This document shows positions 29,556 through 38,938 of a DNA stretch of 64,000 bases, piece after piece (positions within the stretch are counted from its first letter, which is position 1; each line of letters starts with the position of its first letter). The notes beneath the pieces were generated by a model. That model made no database searches. It was not told the DNA's origin and saw only the letters and a list, made by a program, of their open reading frames with translations. The DNA lies in NCBI RefSeq assembly GCF_007556605.1, contig NZ_VJND01000012.1:22373-86372 (forward strand), written 5' to 3'. This DNA comes from Tepidimonas sediminis. Lineage in GTDB: Bacteria > Pseudomonadota > Gammaproteobacteria > Burkholderiales > Burkholderiaceae_C. The position numbers and the translations under genes were made by a program.

Positions 29556-30208
29556 TTCAGCTGCATCTCCACGAGCTCGGTCATCGTGTGCGCGTCGGGG
29601 CGGCCGTCGCGGAGCCACGTCTTGAACTCCAGTTTGACGAAGCGCTTGGCCGCGGGGGCGTACCAGAGCTTCTCCTCGTACCGCCCGGTGTTGGAGCCGT
29701 CGAACACCCGCGTCCAGAAGCCCTTGCACTCGATGCGCACGGTCGGGAAGGTGCCGGCCTCGGTCTTCAGGTCTTCCACCGCCTTGGCCTCGCAGTCGGC
29801 GTCGAAGTACCCCTTGCCGTTGCGCCATGGAAGCCTGCTGAAGCTCCAGCGCTCGCCCAGCGCGGTGATCGGCATGCGCATCGGCCCGCCGCAGACCTCC
29901 TGCTCGCTGTCCTGCATCCGGCGGCAGGAGCGTTGATCCAGCGTCTGGTAGACGGTGCTCGGGTTCTCGGGCCCGGTCAGGTTGCGGTTGCGGAACATCA
30001 GCCGCTCGCCCTCGACGCGGGCGAAGATCGACTCGAAGCGGGCGGTCTCGCGCCCGGTGAGTTCGTCGACATTGCGGTAGACCCAGCGGTCACCGCGCTG
30101 CAGCGTCGGCGGCTCCACCGGCAGAACCTGCGCCATCACCGGCGCGGTCAGCACCAAGCCGGCGAGCGTGCCCAGAAAGCGTCGAGAGCGGGATCCGGAT
30201 GACCGCAT
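29552..30208 (-). CDS. Exported protein of unknown function
   Basis: A 218-residue protein with a basic N-terminus, a hydrophobic stretch and a likely cleavage after VMA-Q (about residue 26). The mature part is mostly beta-strand-like (GDRWVYRNVDELTGRETARF) with four cysteines in two close pairs that could form disulfides, and a C-terminal LWYAPAAKRFVKLEF segment seen in various periplasmic lipid- or ligand-handling proteins. I do not recognise the family. It overlaps the histidine phosphatase gene, so the two probably act together in the periplasm. Confidence 0.75.
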   Translation of the reverse strand: MRSSGSRSRRFLGTLAGLVLTAPVMAQVLPVEPPTLQRGDRWVYRNVDELTGRETARFESIFARVEGERLMFRNRNLTGPENPSTVYQTLDQRSCRRMQDSEQEVCGGPMRMPITALGERWSFSRLPWRNGKGYFDADCEAKAVEDLKTEAGTFPTVRIECKGFWTRVFDGSNTGRYEEKLWYAPAAKRFVKLEFKTWLRDGRPDAHTMTELVEMQLK

Positions 30209-30303
30209 GGCAAGACCTCCTCACGTGCCCCTTGCGCGTGCGTCCAAGTGTTCACGCCGCGGCCCCGGCTGTCAATGGTGCCGGCCCCACGGCCGATGGG
30301 TCG

Positions 30304-31710
<1,407 letters not shown>

Positions 31711-32055
31711 TCAGTCGGTGTCGGGTAAGTTCGGCTCGTCGTCCAGCAGACCCTGAGGCAGGTCGCGCCGCTGGTGCAGCACGCGCCAGACGTCCAGATG
31801 CCCGGGTCGTTCGACGAAGAAGATCAGGTACGGAAAGCGCGTCAGTGGCCAGGCGCGCAGGCCCGGCAGCCCCAGTTCATGGCCCCAGCGCGGCGAGGCG
31901 CTGCCCGGGTGCGCCGAAAGGTGTTCCAGCGCCTGCTGCAGCGCGTCGATGAAGCGGCCGGCCAGCGCCGGACCGCCCTGGTCGAGCCAGTGCGCCAGCG
32001 CCTCGTCGATTTCCTGCTCGGCGCGCTGGCGCAGGACGGCAGGCTTGCGGCTCAC
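31711..32055 (-). CDS. parE: ParE/RelE-family toxin
   Basis: The 114-residue basic protein shows the ParE pattern: an N-terminal helix pair with ALAHWLDQGG and RFIDALQQALEHLSAHPGS, then the beta core ending in TRFPYLIFFVE and DVWRVLHQRRD. ParE toxins poison gyrase and RelE relatives cleave mRNA; this sequence looks closer to ParE. It overlaps the antitoxin gene by 4 nt (ATGA) and its stop abuts radA. The C-terminus is about ten residues longer than usual. Confidence 0.85.
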   Translation of the reverse strand: MSRKPAVLRQRAEQEIDEALAHWLDQGGPALAGRFIDALQQALEHLSAHPGSASPRWGHELGLPGLRAWPLTRFPYLIFFVERPGHLDVWRVLHQRRDLPQGLLDDEPNLPDTD

Positions 32056-32297
32056 GCGTCGGCGGCCGGCGTGGCCGTGGCACGCGCGCGCAGCCGGGCG
32101 AAGTAATCCGCGTCGGCGCGCGCGCCGGGGGCCGAGGTGGCGCCTTCCAGCAGCCGCTCGCGCAGCCGCTGGCGTTCGAGGTCGGCGCGGATCAGCGCGC
32201 GCACGTATTCGCTGGCGGAGCCGTAGCCGCGCGTGCGCACCTGCTGCTCGACGAAGTCGCGCAGACTGCCCGGCAGGGAGACGTTCATCGTGCCCAT
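32052..32297 (-). CDS. parD: ParD-family antitoxin
   Basis: The 81-residue protein begins with the ribbon-helix-helix pattern MNVSLPGSLRDFVEQQV, followed by RGYGSASEYVRALIRADLERQ, the hallmark of ParD/CopG antitoxins. A flexible C-terminal arm would wrap the toxin. I start it at ATG 32297 (MGTMNVSLP), which fits the family; ATG 32288 is the alternative. Two TTGGCAA repeats spaced 10 bp apart lie just upstream, inside the end of yqiA, and may be its operator. Confidence 0.87.
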   Translation of the reverse strand: MGTMNVSLPGSLRDFVEQQVRTRGYGSASEYVRALIRADLERQRLRERLLEGATSAPGARADADYFARLRARATATPAADA

Positions 32298-32307
32298 GGT
32301 CGCAAGG

Positions 32308-32943
32308 CTAGCCGGCTTGGCAAACTTTGGCAAGGCCATCGGGCGCCAGCCCCAGATGCGCCAGCAGCACCGGCAGGTGGGCGTCGAAGTCGCTCAGCGC
32401 GTGATCGCTGCCCGGCACGACGTGGTGGCGGCTGCCGGGGTAGCGCGCCACCATCTCGCGCCAGTCCAGCACCTCGTCGCCGGTGGCGGCGATCAGCAGC
32501 ACACGCCCGGGGTGCGGCAGCGCGCCGGCGGCGAGCTGGCGCAGCTCGTCCACGTATTCGGGGCGGAAGAAGATGCGCTCGGCCGGGTCGTGCCAGGCGG
32601 GGTGTTCGCCGATGTGGCGCGCCAGATCCCGCGCCGGGTCGACGGCAGGGTTGATCAGCACGGCGCGAAAGCCCCGCTGCGCCGCCAGCCGCGTGGCGTA
32701 GAAGCCGCCGAGCGAGGAGCCGACCACGGCGGCGGTCTCGTCCGGCCAGCCGGCCACGGTGGCCTCGATCAGCGCCCAGGCCGCGGCGGGGCTGGCCGGC
32801 AGCTGCGGGCAGGCCCAGCGCACCTGCGGGTGGTGCGCGGCCAGGTGCGCCGCCAGCCGCTGCGCCTTGAACGAGCGCGGGCTGGAGCGAAAGCCGTGCA
32901 GGTACAGCAGGTGCGTGATCGGAGGCGCGGCGGGCTGGTCCAT
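32308..32943 (-). CDS. YqiA/YcfP-like alpha/beta-fold esterase
   Basis: The 211-residue protein has the small alpha/beta-hydrolase core: YLHGFRSSP near 14-22, nucleophile elbow GSSLGG with Ser77, INPAVDPARDL, and a late GSDHALSDF supplying the His. YqiA-type enzymes hydrolyse short acyl esters; the cellular substrate is unknown. The start codon is only 26 bp from the divergent rodA start. Its stop is 10 nt before parD, so it probably leads the parD-parE-radA transcript. Confidence 0.87.
   Translation of the reverse strand: MDQPAAPPITHLLYLHGFRSSPRSFKAQRLAAHLAAHHPQVRWACPQLPASPAAAWALIEATVAGWPDETAAVVGSSLGGFYATRLAAQRGFRAVLINPAVDPARDLARHIGEHPAWHDPAERIFFRPEYVDELRQLAAGALPHPGRVLLIAATGDEVLDWREMVARYPGSRHHVVPGSDHALSDFDAHLPVLLAHLGLAPDGLAKVCQAG
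32317..32333 (-). promoter_or_regulatory. Possible ParD operator: two 10-bp-phased repeats
   Basis: TTGGCAA occurs at 32317-32323 and 32327-32333 on the plus strand, one helical turn apart, 19 bp before the antitoxin ATG. Ribbon-helix-helix antitoxins bind such phased repeats for autoregulation. The repeats overlap the last codons of yqiA. Confidence 0.45.
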
Positions 32944-32952
32944 GGGGCGCAG

Positions 32953-32958
32953 GATAAT
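32953..32958 (+). promoter_or_regulatory. rodA -10 element
   Basis: GATAAT lies 11 nt before the rodA ATG within the 26-bp gap between the divergent yqiA and rodA starts. Any -35 would lie inside yqiA. Confidence 0.45.
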
Positions 32959-32969
32959 CGAGGCCCCAT

Positions 32970-34127
32970 ATGGCCGTCGTCATCGAAAAGCCGCCGCTGC
33001 GCGCGCGCCTGGCCCCGCTGGTGCAGGGGTTCGACGGGGCGTTCTTGCTCACGGTGGCGCTGCTGGCGCTGATCGGGCAGGCGGTGATGGTGTCGGTGGC
33101 GTGGGACATCGAGGGCCGCGTCTGGGACCATGCGCGCAACCTGCTGATCGCCACGGTGGTGATGGTGCTGGTGGCGCAGGTGCCGCCGCAGCGGCTGCAG
33201 GCGCTGGCCGTGCCGACCTACGTCATCGGCGTGCTGCTGCTGGTGGCGGTGGAGCTGGTGGGCGTCACGAGGAAGGGGGCGCAGCGCTGGCTCGACCTCG
33301 GCGTGGTGACGATCCAGCCCAGCGAGCTGATGAAGATCGCCATGCCGCTGATGCTGGCGTGGTGGTTCCAGCAGCGCGAGGGTCGGCTGCGCGTGTTGGA
33401 CTTCGCGGTGGCCGCCGCGTTGCTGGCGCTGCCGGTCGGGCTGATCGTGCTGCAGCCGGATCTGGGCACGGCGCTGCTGGTGCTGGCCTCGGGGCTGTTC
33501 GTCATCTATTTTGCCGGGCTGAGCTGGCGCATCATCGTGCCGCCGCTGGTGCTGGGCGCGGTGGGCGTGGTCACGCTGATCGTCATGGAGCCGCAGTGGT
33601 GCGCGCCCGGGGTGGACTGGGTGGTGCTGCACGAGTACCAGCGCCAGCGCGTCTGCACGCTGCTCGACCCGACGCGCGATCCGCTCGGCAAGGGCTTCCA
33701 CATCCTGCAGGGCATGATCGCGATCGGTTCCGGCGGCTTGTGGGGCAAGGGCTTCGGCCAGGGCACGCAGACGCACCTGGACTTCGTGCCGGAGCGCAGC
33801 ACCGATTTCATCTTCGCGGCGTTCGCCGAGGAGTTCGGCTTCGTCGGCGTGCTGGGGCTGCTGACCGCCTACGGCCTGTTCGTCTGGCGCGGGCTGGTGC
33901 TGGCGATGGAGGCCTCGACGCTGTTCGGCCGGCTGCTGGCCGGCGCGCTGATCCTGGTGCAGTTCGTCTACGCCTTCGTCAACATCGGCATGGTCAGCGG
34001 CATCCTGCCGGTGGTGGGCGTGCCGCTGCCGTTCGTCAGCTACGGCGGCACGGCGATGGTGGCGCTGGGCGCCAGCCTGGGCTTGATGCTGTCGGTGGGG
34101 CGGCACAAGCGCCTGGTGCCGAGCTGA
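32970..34127 (+). CDS. rodA: Rod-shape SEDS glycosyltransferase RodA
   Basis: RodA polymerises glycan during cell elongation with PBP2. The 385-residue protein has about ten membrane helices and the SEDS motifs KGAQRWLDLGVVTIQPSE, LQPDLGTALL, GKGFGQGTQTHLDFVPERSTDFIF, FAEEFGFVG and PFVSYGGTA. It differs from FtsW at 12.8 kb in lacking the long basic N-terminus. The usual partner gene for PBP2 (mrdA) is not beside it. Confidence 0.95.
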   Translation: MAVVIEKPPLRARLAPLVQGFDGAFLLTVALLALIGQAVMVSVAWDIEGRVWDHARNLLIATVVMVLVAQVPPQRLQALAVPTYVIGVLLLVAVELVGVTRKGAQRWLDLGVVTIQPSELMKIAMPLMLAWWFQQREGRLRVLDFAVAAALLALPVGLIVLQPDLGTALLVLASGLFVIYFAGLSWRIIVPPLVLGAVGVVTLIVMEPQWCAPGVDWVVLHEYQRQRVCTLLDPTRDPLGKGFHILQGMIAIGSGGLWGKGFGQGTQTHLDFVPERSTDFIFAAFAEEFGFVGVLGLLTAYGLFVWRGLVLAMEASTLFGRLLAGALILVQFVYAFVNIGMVSGILPVVGVPLPFVSYGGTAMVALGASLGLMLSVGRHKRLVPS

Positions 34128-34177
34128 AGCGCGCGGGCGCCATGCCGGCGGGGGCTGCACGCTCGGGGCGCGCTGCC

Positions 34178-34183
34178 TACAAT
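34178..34183 (+). promoter_or_regulatory. tldD -10 element
   Basis: TACAAT ends 6 nt before the tldD ATG, placing the predicted transcription start on the A of the start codon. Confidence 0.5.
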
Positions 34184-34189
34184 GCCGCC

Positions 34190-35656
34190 ATGATCGCCGT
34201 CGAACCGACCCTGCAGCGCCTGGCCACGGCGCGCTCGCTGCTGCTCGATCCCTATGGACTGGACGAAAGCCACCTGCGCAGGGCGCTGGCGCGCATCATG
34301 GGCCCCGGCGTCGATGACGCCGACCTCTATTTCCAGTACACCCGCAGCGAAGGCTGGAGCCTGGAGGAGGGCATCGTCAAGACCGGCAGCTTCAGCATCG
34401 ACCAGGGGGTGGGCGTGCGCGCGGTCAGCGGCGACAAGACCGCGTTCGCGTACTCGGACGACCTGAGCTGGGCGGCGCTGCGCGAGGCCGCCGACAGCGT
34501 GCGCGCCATCGGCCGCCAGGGCGGGGCGCAGCGGGCCGACCTGCGCCGCGGCCGCCGGCGCGTGGCGCCGTCGCGCGCGCTGTACGAACCGCACGACCCG
34601 ATCGGCACGCTGGACAGCGCGGCCAAGGTGGCGCTGCTGGAAAAGGTGGAACGGCTGGCGCGCGCGCGCGACCCGCGCATCGTGCAGGTGATGGCGGGGC
34701 TCGCGGCCGAGTACGACGTGGTGCTGGTGGCGCGCGCCGACGGCGTGCTGGCCGCCGACGTGCGGCCGCTGGTGCGGCTTTCGCTGACGGTGATCGCGCA
34801 GCAGGGGCAGCGCCGCGAGGTCGGCTCCTCCGGCGGCGGCGGGCGCTGGGGGCTGGCGCGCTTCGACGACGCGCTGCTCGAACACTACGTCGATGAGGCC
34901 GTGCAGGCGGCGTTGACCAACCTGGAGTCGCGCCCGGCACCGGCCGGCGAGATGACGGTGGTGCTGGGCCCCGGCTGGCCCGGCGTACTGCTGCACGAGG
35001 CGGTCGGCCACGGGCTGGAGGGCGACTTCAACCGCAAGGGCTCCAGCGCCTTCGCCGGCCGCATCGGCCAGCGCGTCGCCGCCAAGGGCGTGACGGTGCT
35101 GGACGACGGCACGCTGGAGGGCCGGCGCGGCTCGCTCAACATCGACGACGAGGGCCACCCGACGCAGCGCAACGTCCTGATCGAGGACGGCATCCTGCGC
35201 GGCTACCTGCAGGACCGTCTCAACGCGCGCCTGATGGGCGTGCCGTGCACCGGCAACGGCCGGCGCGAGAGCTATGCGCACCTGCCGTTGCCGCGCATGA
35301 CCAACACCTACATGCTGGCCGGCGAGCACGATCCGCAGGAAATCATCGCCAGCGTCCGGCGCGGCCTCTACGCGACGCATTTCGGCGGCGGCCAGGTCGA
35401 CATCACCAGCGGCAAATTCGTCTTTTCCGCCAGCAGCGCGTGGTGGATCGAGGACGGCAAACTGGCCTACCCGGTCAAGGGCGCCACGCTGATCGGCAAC
35501 GGCCCCGATGCGCTCAAGCGCGTGCGCATGATCGGCCGTGATCTGCAGCTCGACGCGGGGGTGGGCACCTGCGGCAAGGACGGCCAGAGCGTGCCGGTGG
35601 GCGTGGGCCAGCCGACGCTTCGCCTGGACGGCCTGACGGTGGGCGGCACGGCCTGA
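34190..35656 (+). CDS. tldD: Metalloprotease TldD
   Basis: TldD and TldE form a heterodimeric zinc protease that processes unfolded peptides, such as microcin B17 precursors and CcdA. The 488-residue protein carries the zinc motif HEAVGHGLEGD (about 269-279) and the C-terminal GGGQVDITSGKFVFSASSAWWIEDG of the catalytic subunit. It is 488 residues, close to the usual 480. The start ATG 34190 is fixed by the TACAAT-ATG spacing and by the family N-terminus. tldE (pmbA) is not in the window. Confidence 0.95.
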   Translation: MIAVEPTLQRLATARSLLLDPYGLDESHLRRALARIMGPGVDDADLYFQYTRSEGWSLEEGIVKTGSFSIDQGVGVRAVSGDKTAFAYSDDLSWAALREAADSVRAIGRQGGAQRADLRRGRRRVAPSRALYEPHDPIGTLDSAAKVALLEKVERLARARDPRIVQVMAGLAAEYDVVLVARADGVLAADVRPLVRLSLTVIAQQGQRREVGSSGGGGRWGLARFDDALLEHYVDEAVQAALTNLESRPAPAGEMTVVLGPGWPGVLLHEAVGHGLEGDFNRKGSSAFAGRIGQRVAAKGVTVLDDGTLEGRRGSLNIDDEGHPTQRNVLIEDGILRGYLQDRLNARLMGVPCTGNGRRESYAHLPLPRMTNTYMLAGEHDPQEIIASVRRGLYATHFGGGQVDITSGKFVFSASSAWWIEDGKLAYPVKGATLIGNGPDALKRVRMIGRDLQLDAGVGTCGKDGQSVPVGVGQPTLRLDGLTVGGTA

Positions 35657-35743
35657 GCCGCTGCCCCGCGTGGCACGGCACGCCGTCGTTGCGGCGGCGC
35701 CACGCCGGCGGGGCCTGCCGTCAGCCAGGCGTCAAGCAGGCTG

Positions 35744-35752
35744 TGCTAAAGT
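35744..35752 (+). promoter_or_regulatory. Extended -10 promoter of the aroG leader
   Basis: TGCTAAAGT is an extended -10 element (TGn plus TAAAGT). It ends 7 nt before the leader-peptide ATG at 35760, so the mRNA probably begins at that start codon. Confidence 0.5.
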
Positions 35753-35759
35753 GTGCGCC

Positions 35760-35828
35760 ATGCGCAAGCACGGCTTTTACTTTGGCTACTTCTGGTTCTC
35801 TGGCGTCACCGACGGCCGAGAGGAGTGA
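35760..35828 (+). CDS. aroG leader peptide (aromatic-rich attenuator peptide)
   Basis: This is a 22-residue peptide whose residues 6-13 read FYFGYFWF: four Phe, two Tyr and one Trp in eight codons. It lies 92 bp upstream of the DAHP synthase gene and directly before an intrinsic terminator, so it is a sensor of charged aromatic tRNAs rather than a functional protein. Codons 17-19 (ACCGACGGC) include an 8-nt stretch exactly complementary to the 5' arm of the terminator. The peptide ends in DGREE and a TGA at 35826-35828. It is too short to be found by ordinary gene callers. Confidence 0.9.
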   Translation: MRKHGFYFGYFWFSGVTDGREE

Positions 35829-35869
35829 AGTCGCCCAAAGCAAGCCTCCCGAATCTCGCAACCGTCGGT
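35808..35869 (+). promoter_or_regulatory. Antiterminator pairing of the aroG attenuator
   Basis: ACCGACGG (35808-35815, inside leader codons 17-19) is perfectly complementary to CCGTCGGT (35862-35869), which is also the 5' arm of the terminator. A second nested pairing, CGAGA (35817-35821) with TCTCG (35854-35858), extends the same structure. A ribosome stalled on the FYFGYFWF codons leaves 35808-35815 free to form it; a ribosome reaching the stop codon covers that segment. Confidence 0.8.
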
Positions 35870-35892
35870 TTCCCAACCGGCGGTTTTTTTTT
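35860..35892 (+). terminator. Attenuator terminator before aroG
   Basis: AACCGTCGGTT and AACCGGCGGTT form an 11-bp stem (one G-U pair) around a TCCC loop, followed by nine consecutive T residues. It stands 28 bp before the aroG ATG and after the leader-peptide stop, the geometry of an amino-acid attenuator. Confidence 0.93.
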
Positions 35893-35920
35893 GCCCCCCC
35901 ATGCCGAGGAGATTGCCGCG

Positions 35921-37057
35921 ATGAGCCCCAGCCCCAGCAAAGCCAGCCTCACCGATGCGTGGTACGCCCACCCGGCCGACCGCACCAGTCAGACCGACGA
36001 CCAGCGCATCGAGGACATCACCGTGCTGCCGCCGCCCGAGCACCTGATCCGCTTCTTCCCGATCCGCGGCACCGCGATCGAAAAGCTCATCACCCACACC
36101 CGCCGCACGATCCACCAGATCCTGCACGGCAAGGACGACCGGCTGCTGGTCATCATCGGGCCGTGCTCGATCCACGATCCGGCCGCGGCGATGGAGTACG
36201 CGCGGCGCCTGAAGGAGCAGCGCGACCGCTTCGCCGACCGGCTCGAGATCGTCATGCGCGTCTACTTCGAGAAGCCCCGCACCACGGTGGGCTGGAAGGG
36301 CCTGATCAACGACCCCTACCTGGACGAGAGCTTCCGCATCGACGAGGGCCTGCGCATCGCGCGCCAGCTGCTCATCGAGATCAACCGCCTGGGGCTGCCG
36401 GCGGCCAGCGAATTCCTCGACGTCATCAGCCCGCAGTACATCGCCGACCTGATCTCGTGGGGGGCGATCGGTGCGCGCACCACCGAAAGCCAGGTGCACC
36501 GCGAGCTGGCCTCGGGCCTGTCGGCGCCGATCGGCTTCAAGAACGGCACCGACGGCAACATCCGCATCGCCACCGACGCCATCCTGGCCGCCAGCCGCCC
36601 GCACCACTTCCTTTCGGTGCACAAGAACGGGCAGGTGGCCATCGTGCGCACCAAGGGCAACCCCGACTGCCACGTCATCCTGCGCGGCGGCAAGCTGCCC
36701 AACTACGACGCCGACAGCGTGGCCATCGCCTGCCAGCAGCTCGCCGACGCCAAGCTGCCTGCGCGCGTGATGGTCGACTGCAGCCACGGCAACAGCCAGA
36801 AGCAGCACGAGCGCCAGGTGGACGTGGCGCGTGACATCGCGGCGCAGGTCGGCTCGGGATCGGACCGCATCTTCGGCGTGATGGTGGAGAGCCACCTGCG
36901 CGCCGGGGCGCAGAAGTTCACCCCCGGCAAGGACGATCCGGCCAAGCTCGCCTACGGCCAGAGCATCACCGATGCCTGCATCGACTGGGATACCTCGGTG
37001 CAGGTGCTGCAGATGCTGGCCGAGGCGGTGGCGGCGCGGCGCACCCGGCGCGGCTGA
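35921..37057 (+). CDS. aroG: 3-deoxy-7-phosphoheptulonate (DAHP) synthase, class I
   Basis: DAHP synthase condenses phosphoenolpyruvate with erythrose 4-phosphate, the first step of aromatic amino acid synthesis. The 378-residue protein contains IIGPCSIHD (metal Cys), RVYFEKPRTTVGWKGLINDP, GARTTESQVHRELASGLS, GFKNGTDGN, and DCSHGNSQKQ, all diagnostic of the AroFGH family. The start is ATG 35921 with a GAGGAG ribosome binding site. Longer in-frame extensions would run back through the attenuator and are not used. Expression is apparently controlled by transcription attenuation through the leader peptide. Confidence 0.97.
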   Translation: MSPSPSKASLTDAWYAHPADRTSQTDDQRIEDITVLPPPEHLIRFFPIRGTAIEKLITHTRRTIHQILHGKDDRLLVIIGPCSIHDPAAAMEYARRLKEQRDRFADRLEIVMRVYFEKPRTTVGWKGLINDPYLDESFRIDEGLRIARQLLIEINRLGLPAASEFLDVISPQYIADLISWGAIGARTTESQVHRELASGLSAPIGFKNGTDGNIRIATDAILAASRPHHFLSVHKNGQVAIVRTKGNPDCHVILRGGKLPNYDADSVAIACQQLADAKLPARVMVDCSHGNSQKQHERQVDVARDIAAQVGSGSDRIFGVMVESHLRAGAQKFTPGKDDPAKLAYGQSITDACIDWDTSVQVLQMLAEAVAARRTRRG

Positions 37058-37142
37058 TTTCACCGAGGGCCGCGGGCCGTGTACGATCGCGGCAGGCGGT
37101 GCACGGCGCCGCCCGTCCTCTCACCCGCCAGCGGATCCCACC

Positions 37143-37463
37143 ATGCGCAACCACGTCATCGTCTCCTTCGGGCCCGACCGCGAGTACACCTTCGACCTCG
37201 ACGAGGTGCAGCCGATGCCGCACGACCTGGCGCGGCAGTGGATGGACGAGCAGTTCACCACGCTGGGCTGCGAGCCGCTGCGCCTCAGTGGCAAGGTGCT
37301 CACCGCCGACAAGGCGCTGGCCATCGCGCAGGCGGTGGGCGAGGAGCGCTTCGCCGACCCGGCGCACCGCGCCTGGGCGATGGTCTACGCGCGCGCGGTC
37401 GCCAGCCTGCTGGCCAAGCCCATCGTCAAGGTCGACGTGCCCGGCCTGACGGTGGGCTACTGA
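37143..37463 (+). CDS. Conserved small protein, unknown function
   Basis: A 106-residue acidic protein with no signal or membrane segment. It begins MRNHVIVSFGPDREYTFDLDEVQPM, has a helical middle (HDLARQWMDEQF, ADKALAIAQAVGEERFADPAHRAW) and ends DVPGLTVGY. Codon usage and GC3 are typical of the genome, supporting a real gene. A TACGAT hexamer at 37082-37087 may be its -10. Its stop overlaps the stop of the convergent mpl gene by 7 nt. I do not recognise the family. Confidence 0.75.
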   Translation: MRNHVIVSFGPDREYTFDLDEVQPMPHDLARQWMDEQFTTLGCEPLRLSGKVLTADKALAIAQAVGEERFADPAHRAWAMVYARAVASLLAKPIVKVDVPGLTVGY

Positions 37464-38881
37464 GCTGCCGCCGGCGCGCGCAGCGCGGCGGCCAGACGCT
37501 CATGAATGCCGCCGAAGCTGCCGTTGCTCATGCACAGGAGGTGGTCGCCTGGCCTTGCCGCGGCCACCACCTGCGCCACCAGCGCCTCGAGGTCGGCAGC
37601 GACGTGCGCGCGCGCGCCCAGCGGCGCCAGCGCGGCGGCGGCATCCCAGCCGAGCCCGCCGGCGTGGCAGAACGCCAGCGCCGCCTGCTCGAGCGCCCAC
37701 GGCAGCTGCGCCTTCATCGTGCCGAGCTTCATCGTGTTGGAGCGCGGCTCGAAGATCGCCAGGATGCGCTCGTGCGCGCGGCCCTGGGCGTCGAGCCGCC
37801 GGCGCAGCCCGTCGATGGTCGTGCGCATCGCCGTGGGATGGTGCGCGAAGTCATCGTAGATCGTGATGGTGCCGTCGGCGCGGGTGACGCGGGCGCGCAC
37901 TTCCAGCCGCCGACGCACCCCCTGAAAGTCCGCCAGGGCCTCGGCCGCCAGCGCGGGGCTGACGCCCACGTGCTCGGCCGCGGCGATGGCCGCCAACGCG
38001 TTGAGCTGGTTGTGCACGCCCGTCAGGCCCCAGCGCACGCGCGCCACCTCGCGCCCATGGCGCAGCACCGCAAAATCGTGCGGCTCGCCGTCGGCCACGT
38101 AGTCGCTGTTGGCGGCGCCGAAGGTGCGCAGCTCGCTGTAGAGCCCCTGGTGCAGCACGCGCGCGATCGCCTCTTCCAGCCCGTTGGCGATGACGCGGCC
38201 GCTGGCCGGCACGGTGCGCAGCAGGTGATGGAACTGGCGCTCGATCGCGGCCAGATCGTCGAAGATGTCGGCGTGGTCGAATTCCAGGTTGTTCAGCACC
38301 GCGGTGCGCGGCCGGTAGTGCACGAACTTGCTGCGCTTGTCGAAGAACGCGGTGTCGTATTCGTCGGCCTCGATCACGAACAGGGGCCGCCCGGGGCCCG
38401 CCGCCCCGCCCAGACGCGCCGACACACCGAAGTCCAGCGGCACGCCGCCGACCAGAAAGCCAGGCGAGCGCTGCGCATGCTGCAGGATCCAGGCCAGCAT
38501 CGCGGTGGTGGTGGTCTTGCCGTGCGTGCCGGCCACCGCCAGCACGTGGCGCCCGTGCAGCACGTGCTCGGCCAGCCACTGCGGGCCGCTGGTGTAGCGC
38601 GCGCCGGCCTCCAGGATCGCCTCCATCAGCGGGAACTTCGGGCTGCCGTCCGGCAGCCGCGCGCGGCTGACGACGTTGCCGACCACGAACACGTCCGGGC
38701 GCAGGGCCAGCTGGTCGGCATCCCAGCCCTCGATCAGCTCGATGCCCAGCGCGCGCAGCTGCTCGCTCATCGGCGGATAGACGCCGGCGTCGCAGCCGGT
38801 GACGCGGTGGCCGGCCTCGCGCGCCAGTGCCGCCAGTCCCCCCATGAAGGTGCCGCAGATGCCGAGAATATGGATGTGCAT
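37457..38881 (-). CDS. mpl: UDP-MurNAc:L-Ala-gamma-D-Glu-meso-DAP ligase Mpl
   Basis: Mpl re-attaches the recycled murein tripeptide to UDP-MurNAc, bypassing MurC-MurE. The 474-residue MurC-like enzyme starts HIHILGICGTFMGG, the Mpl version of the N-terminal loop. It has the ATP loop [52 protein letters not shown], the DDFAHHPTAM C-terminal motif and EPRSNTMKLG. It complements anmK at 58.5 kb in the recycling pathway. A GATAAT hexamer ends 8 nt before the ATG. Confidence 0.97.
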   Translation of the reverse strand: MHIHILGICGTFMGGLAALAREAGHRVTGCDAGVYPPMSEQLRALGIELIEGWDADQLALRPDVFVVGNVVSRARLPDGSPKFPLMEAILEAGARYTSGPQWLAEHVLHGRHVLAVAGTHGKTTTTAMLAWILQHAQRSPGFLVGGVPLDFGVSARLGGAAGPGRPLFVIEADEYDTAFFDKRSKFVHYRPRTAVLNNLEFDHADIFDDLAAIERQFHHLLRTVPASGRVIANGLEEAIARVLHQGLYSELRTFGAANSDYVADGEPHDFAVLRHGREVARVRWGLTGVHNQLNALAAIAAAEHVGVSPALAAEALADFQGVRRRLEVRARVTRADGTITIYDDFAHHPTAMRTTIDGLRRRLDAQGRAHERILAIFEPRSNTMKLGTMKAQLPWALEQAALAFCHAGGLGWDAAAALAPLGARAHVAADLEALVAQVVAAARPGDHLLCMSNGSFGGIHERLAAALRAPAAAQ

Positions 38882-38889
38882 GGGGGCGC

Positions 38890-38932
38890 ATTATCGCGGT
38901 GCGCTGCGCCCGCGCCCGCCGTGCCCGACAAT
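38890..38932. promoter_or_regulatory. Divergent -10 elements of mpl and the 38939 gene
   Basis: GATAAT on the minus strand (38890-38895) ends 8 nt before the mpl start. GACAAT on the plus strand (38927-38932) ends 6 nt before the divergent ATG at 38939. The 57-bp space between the two start codons is therefore a compact divergent promoter, and both messages would be leaderless. Confidence 0.5.
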
Positions 38933-38938
38933 GGCGCC

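Noticed and set aside
35753..35920. A 56-codon in-frame 5' extension of aroG
   Set aside because: It runs through the leader peptide and attenuator terminator in another frame, lacks family similarity, and ATG 35921 has a good ribosome binding site.
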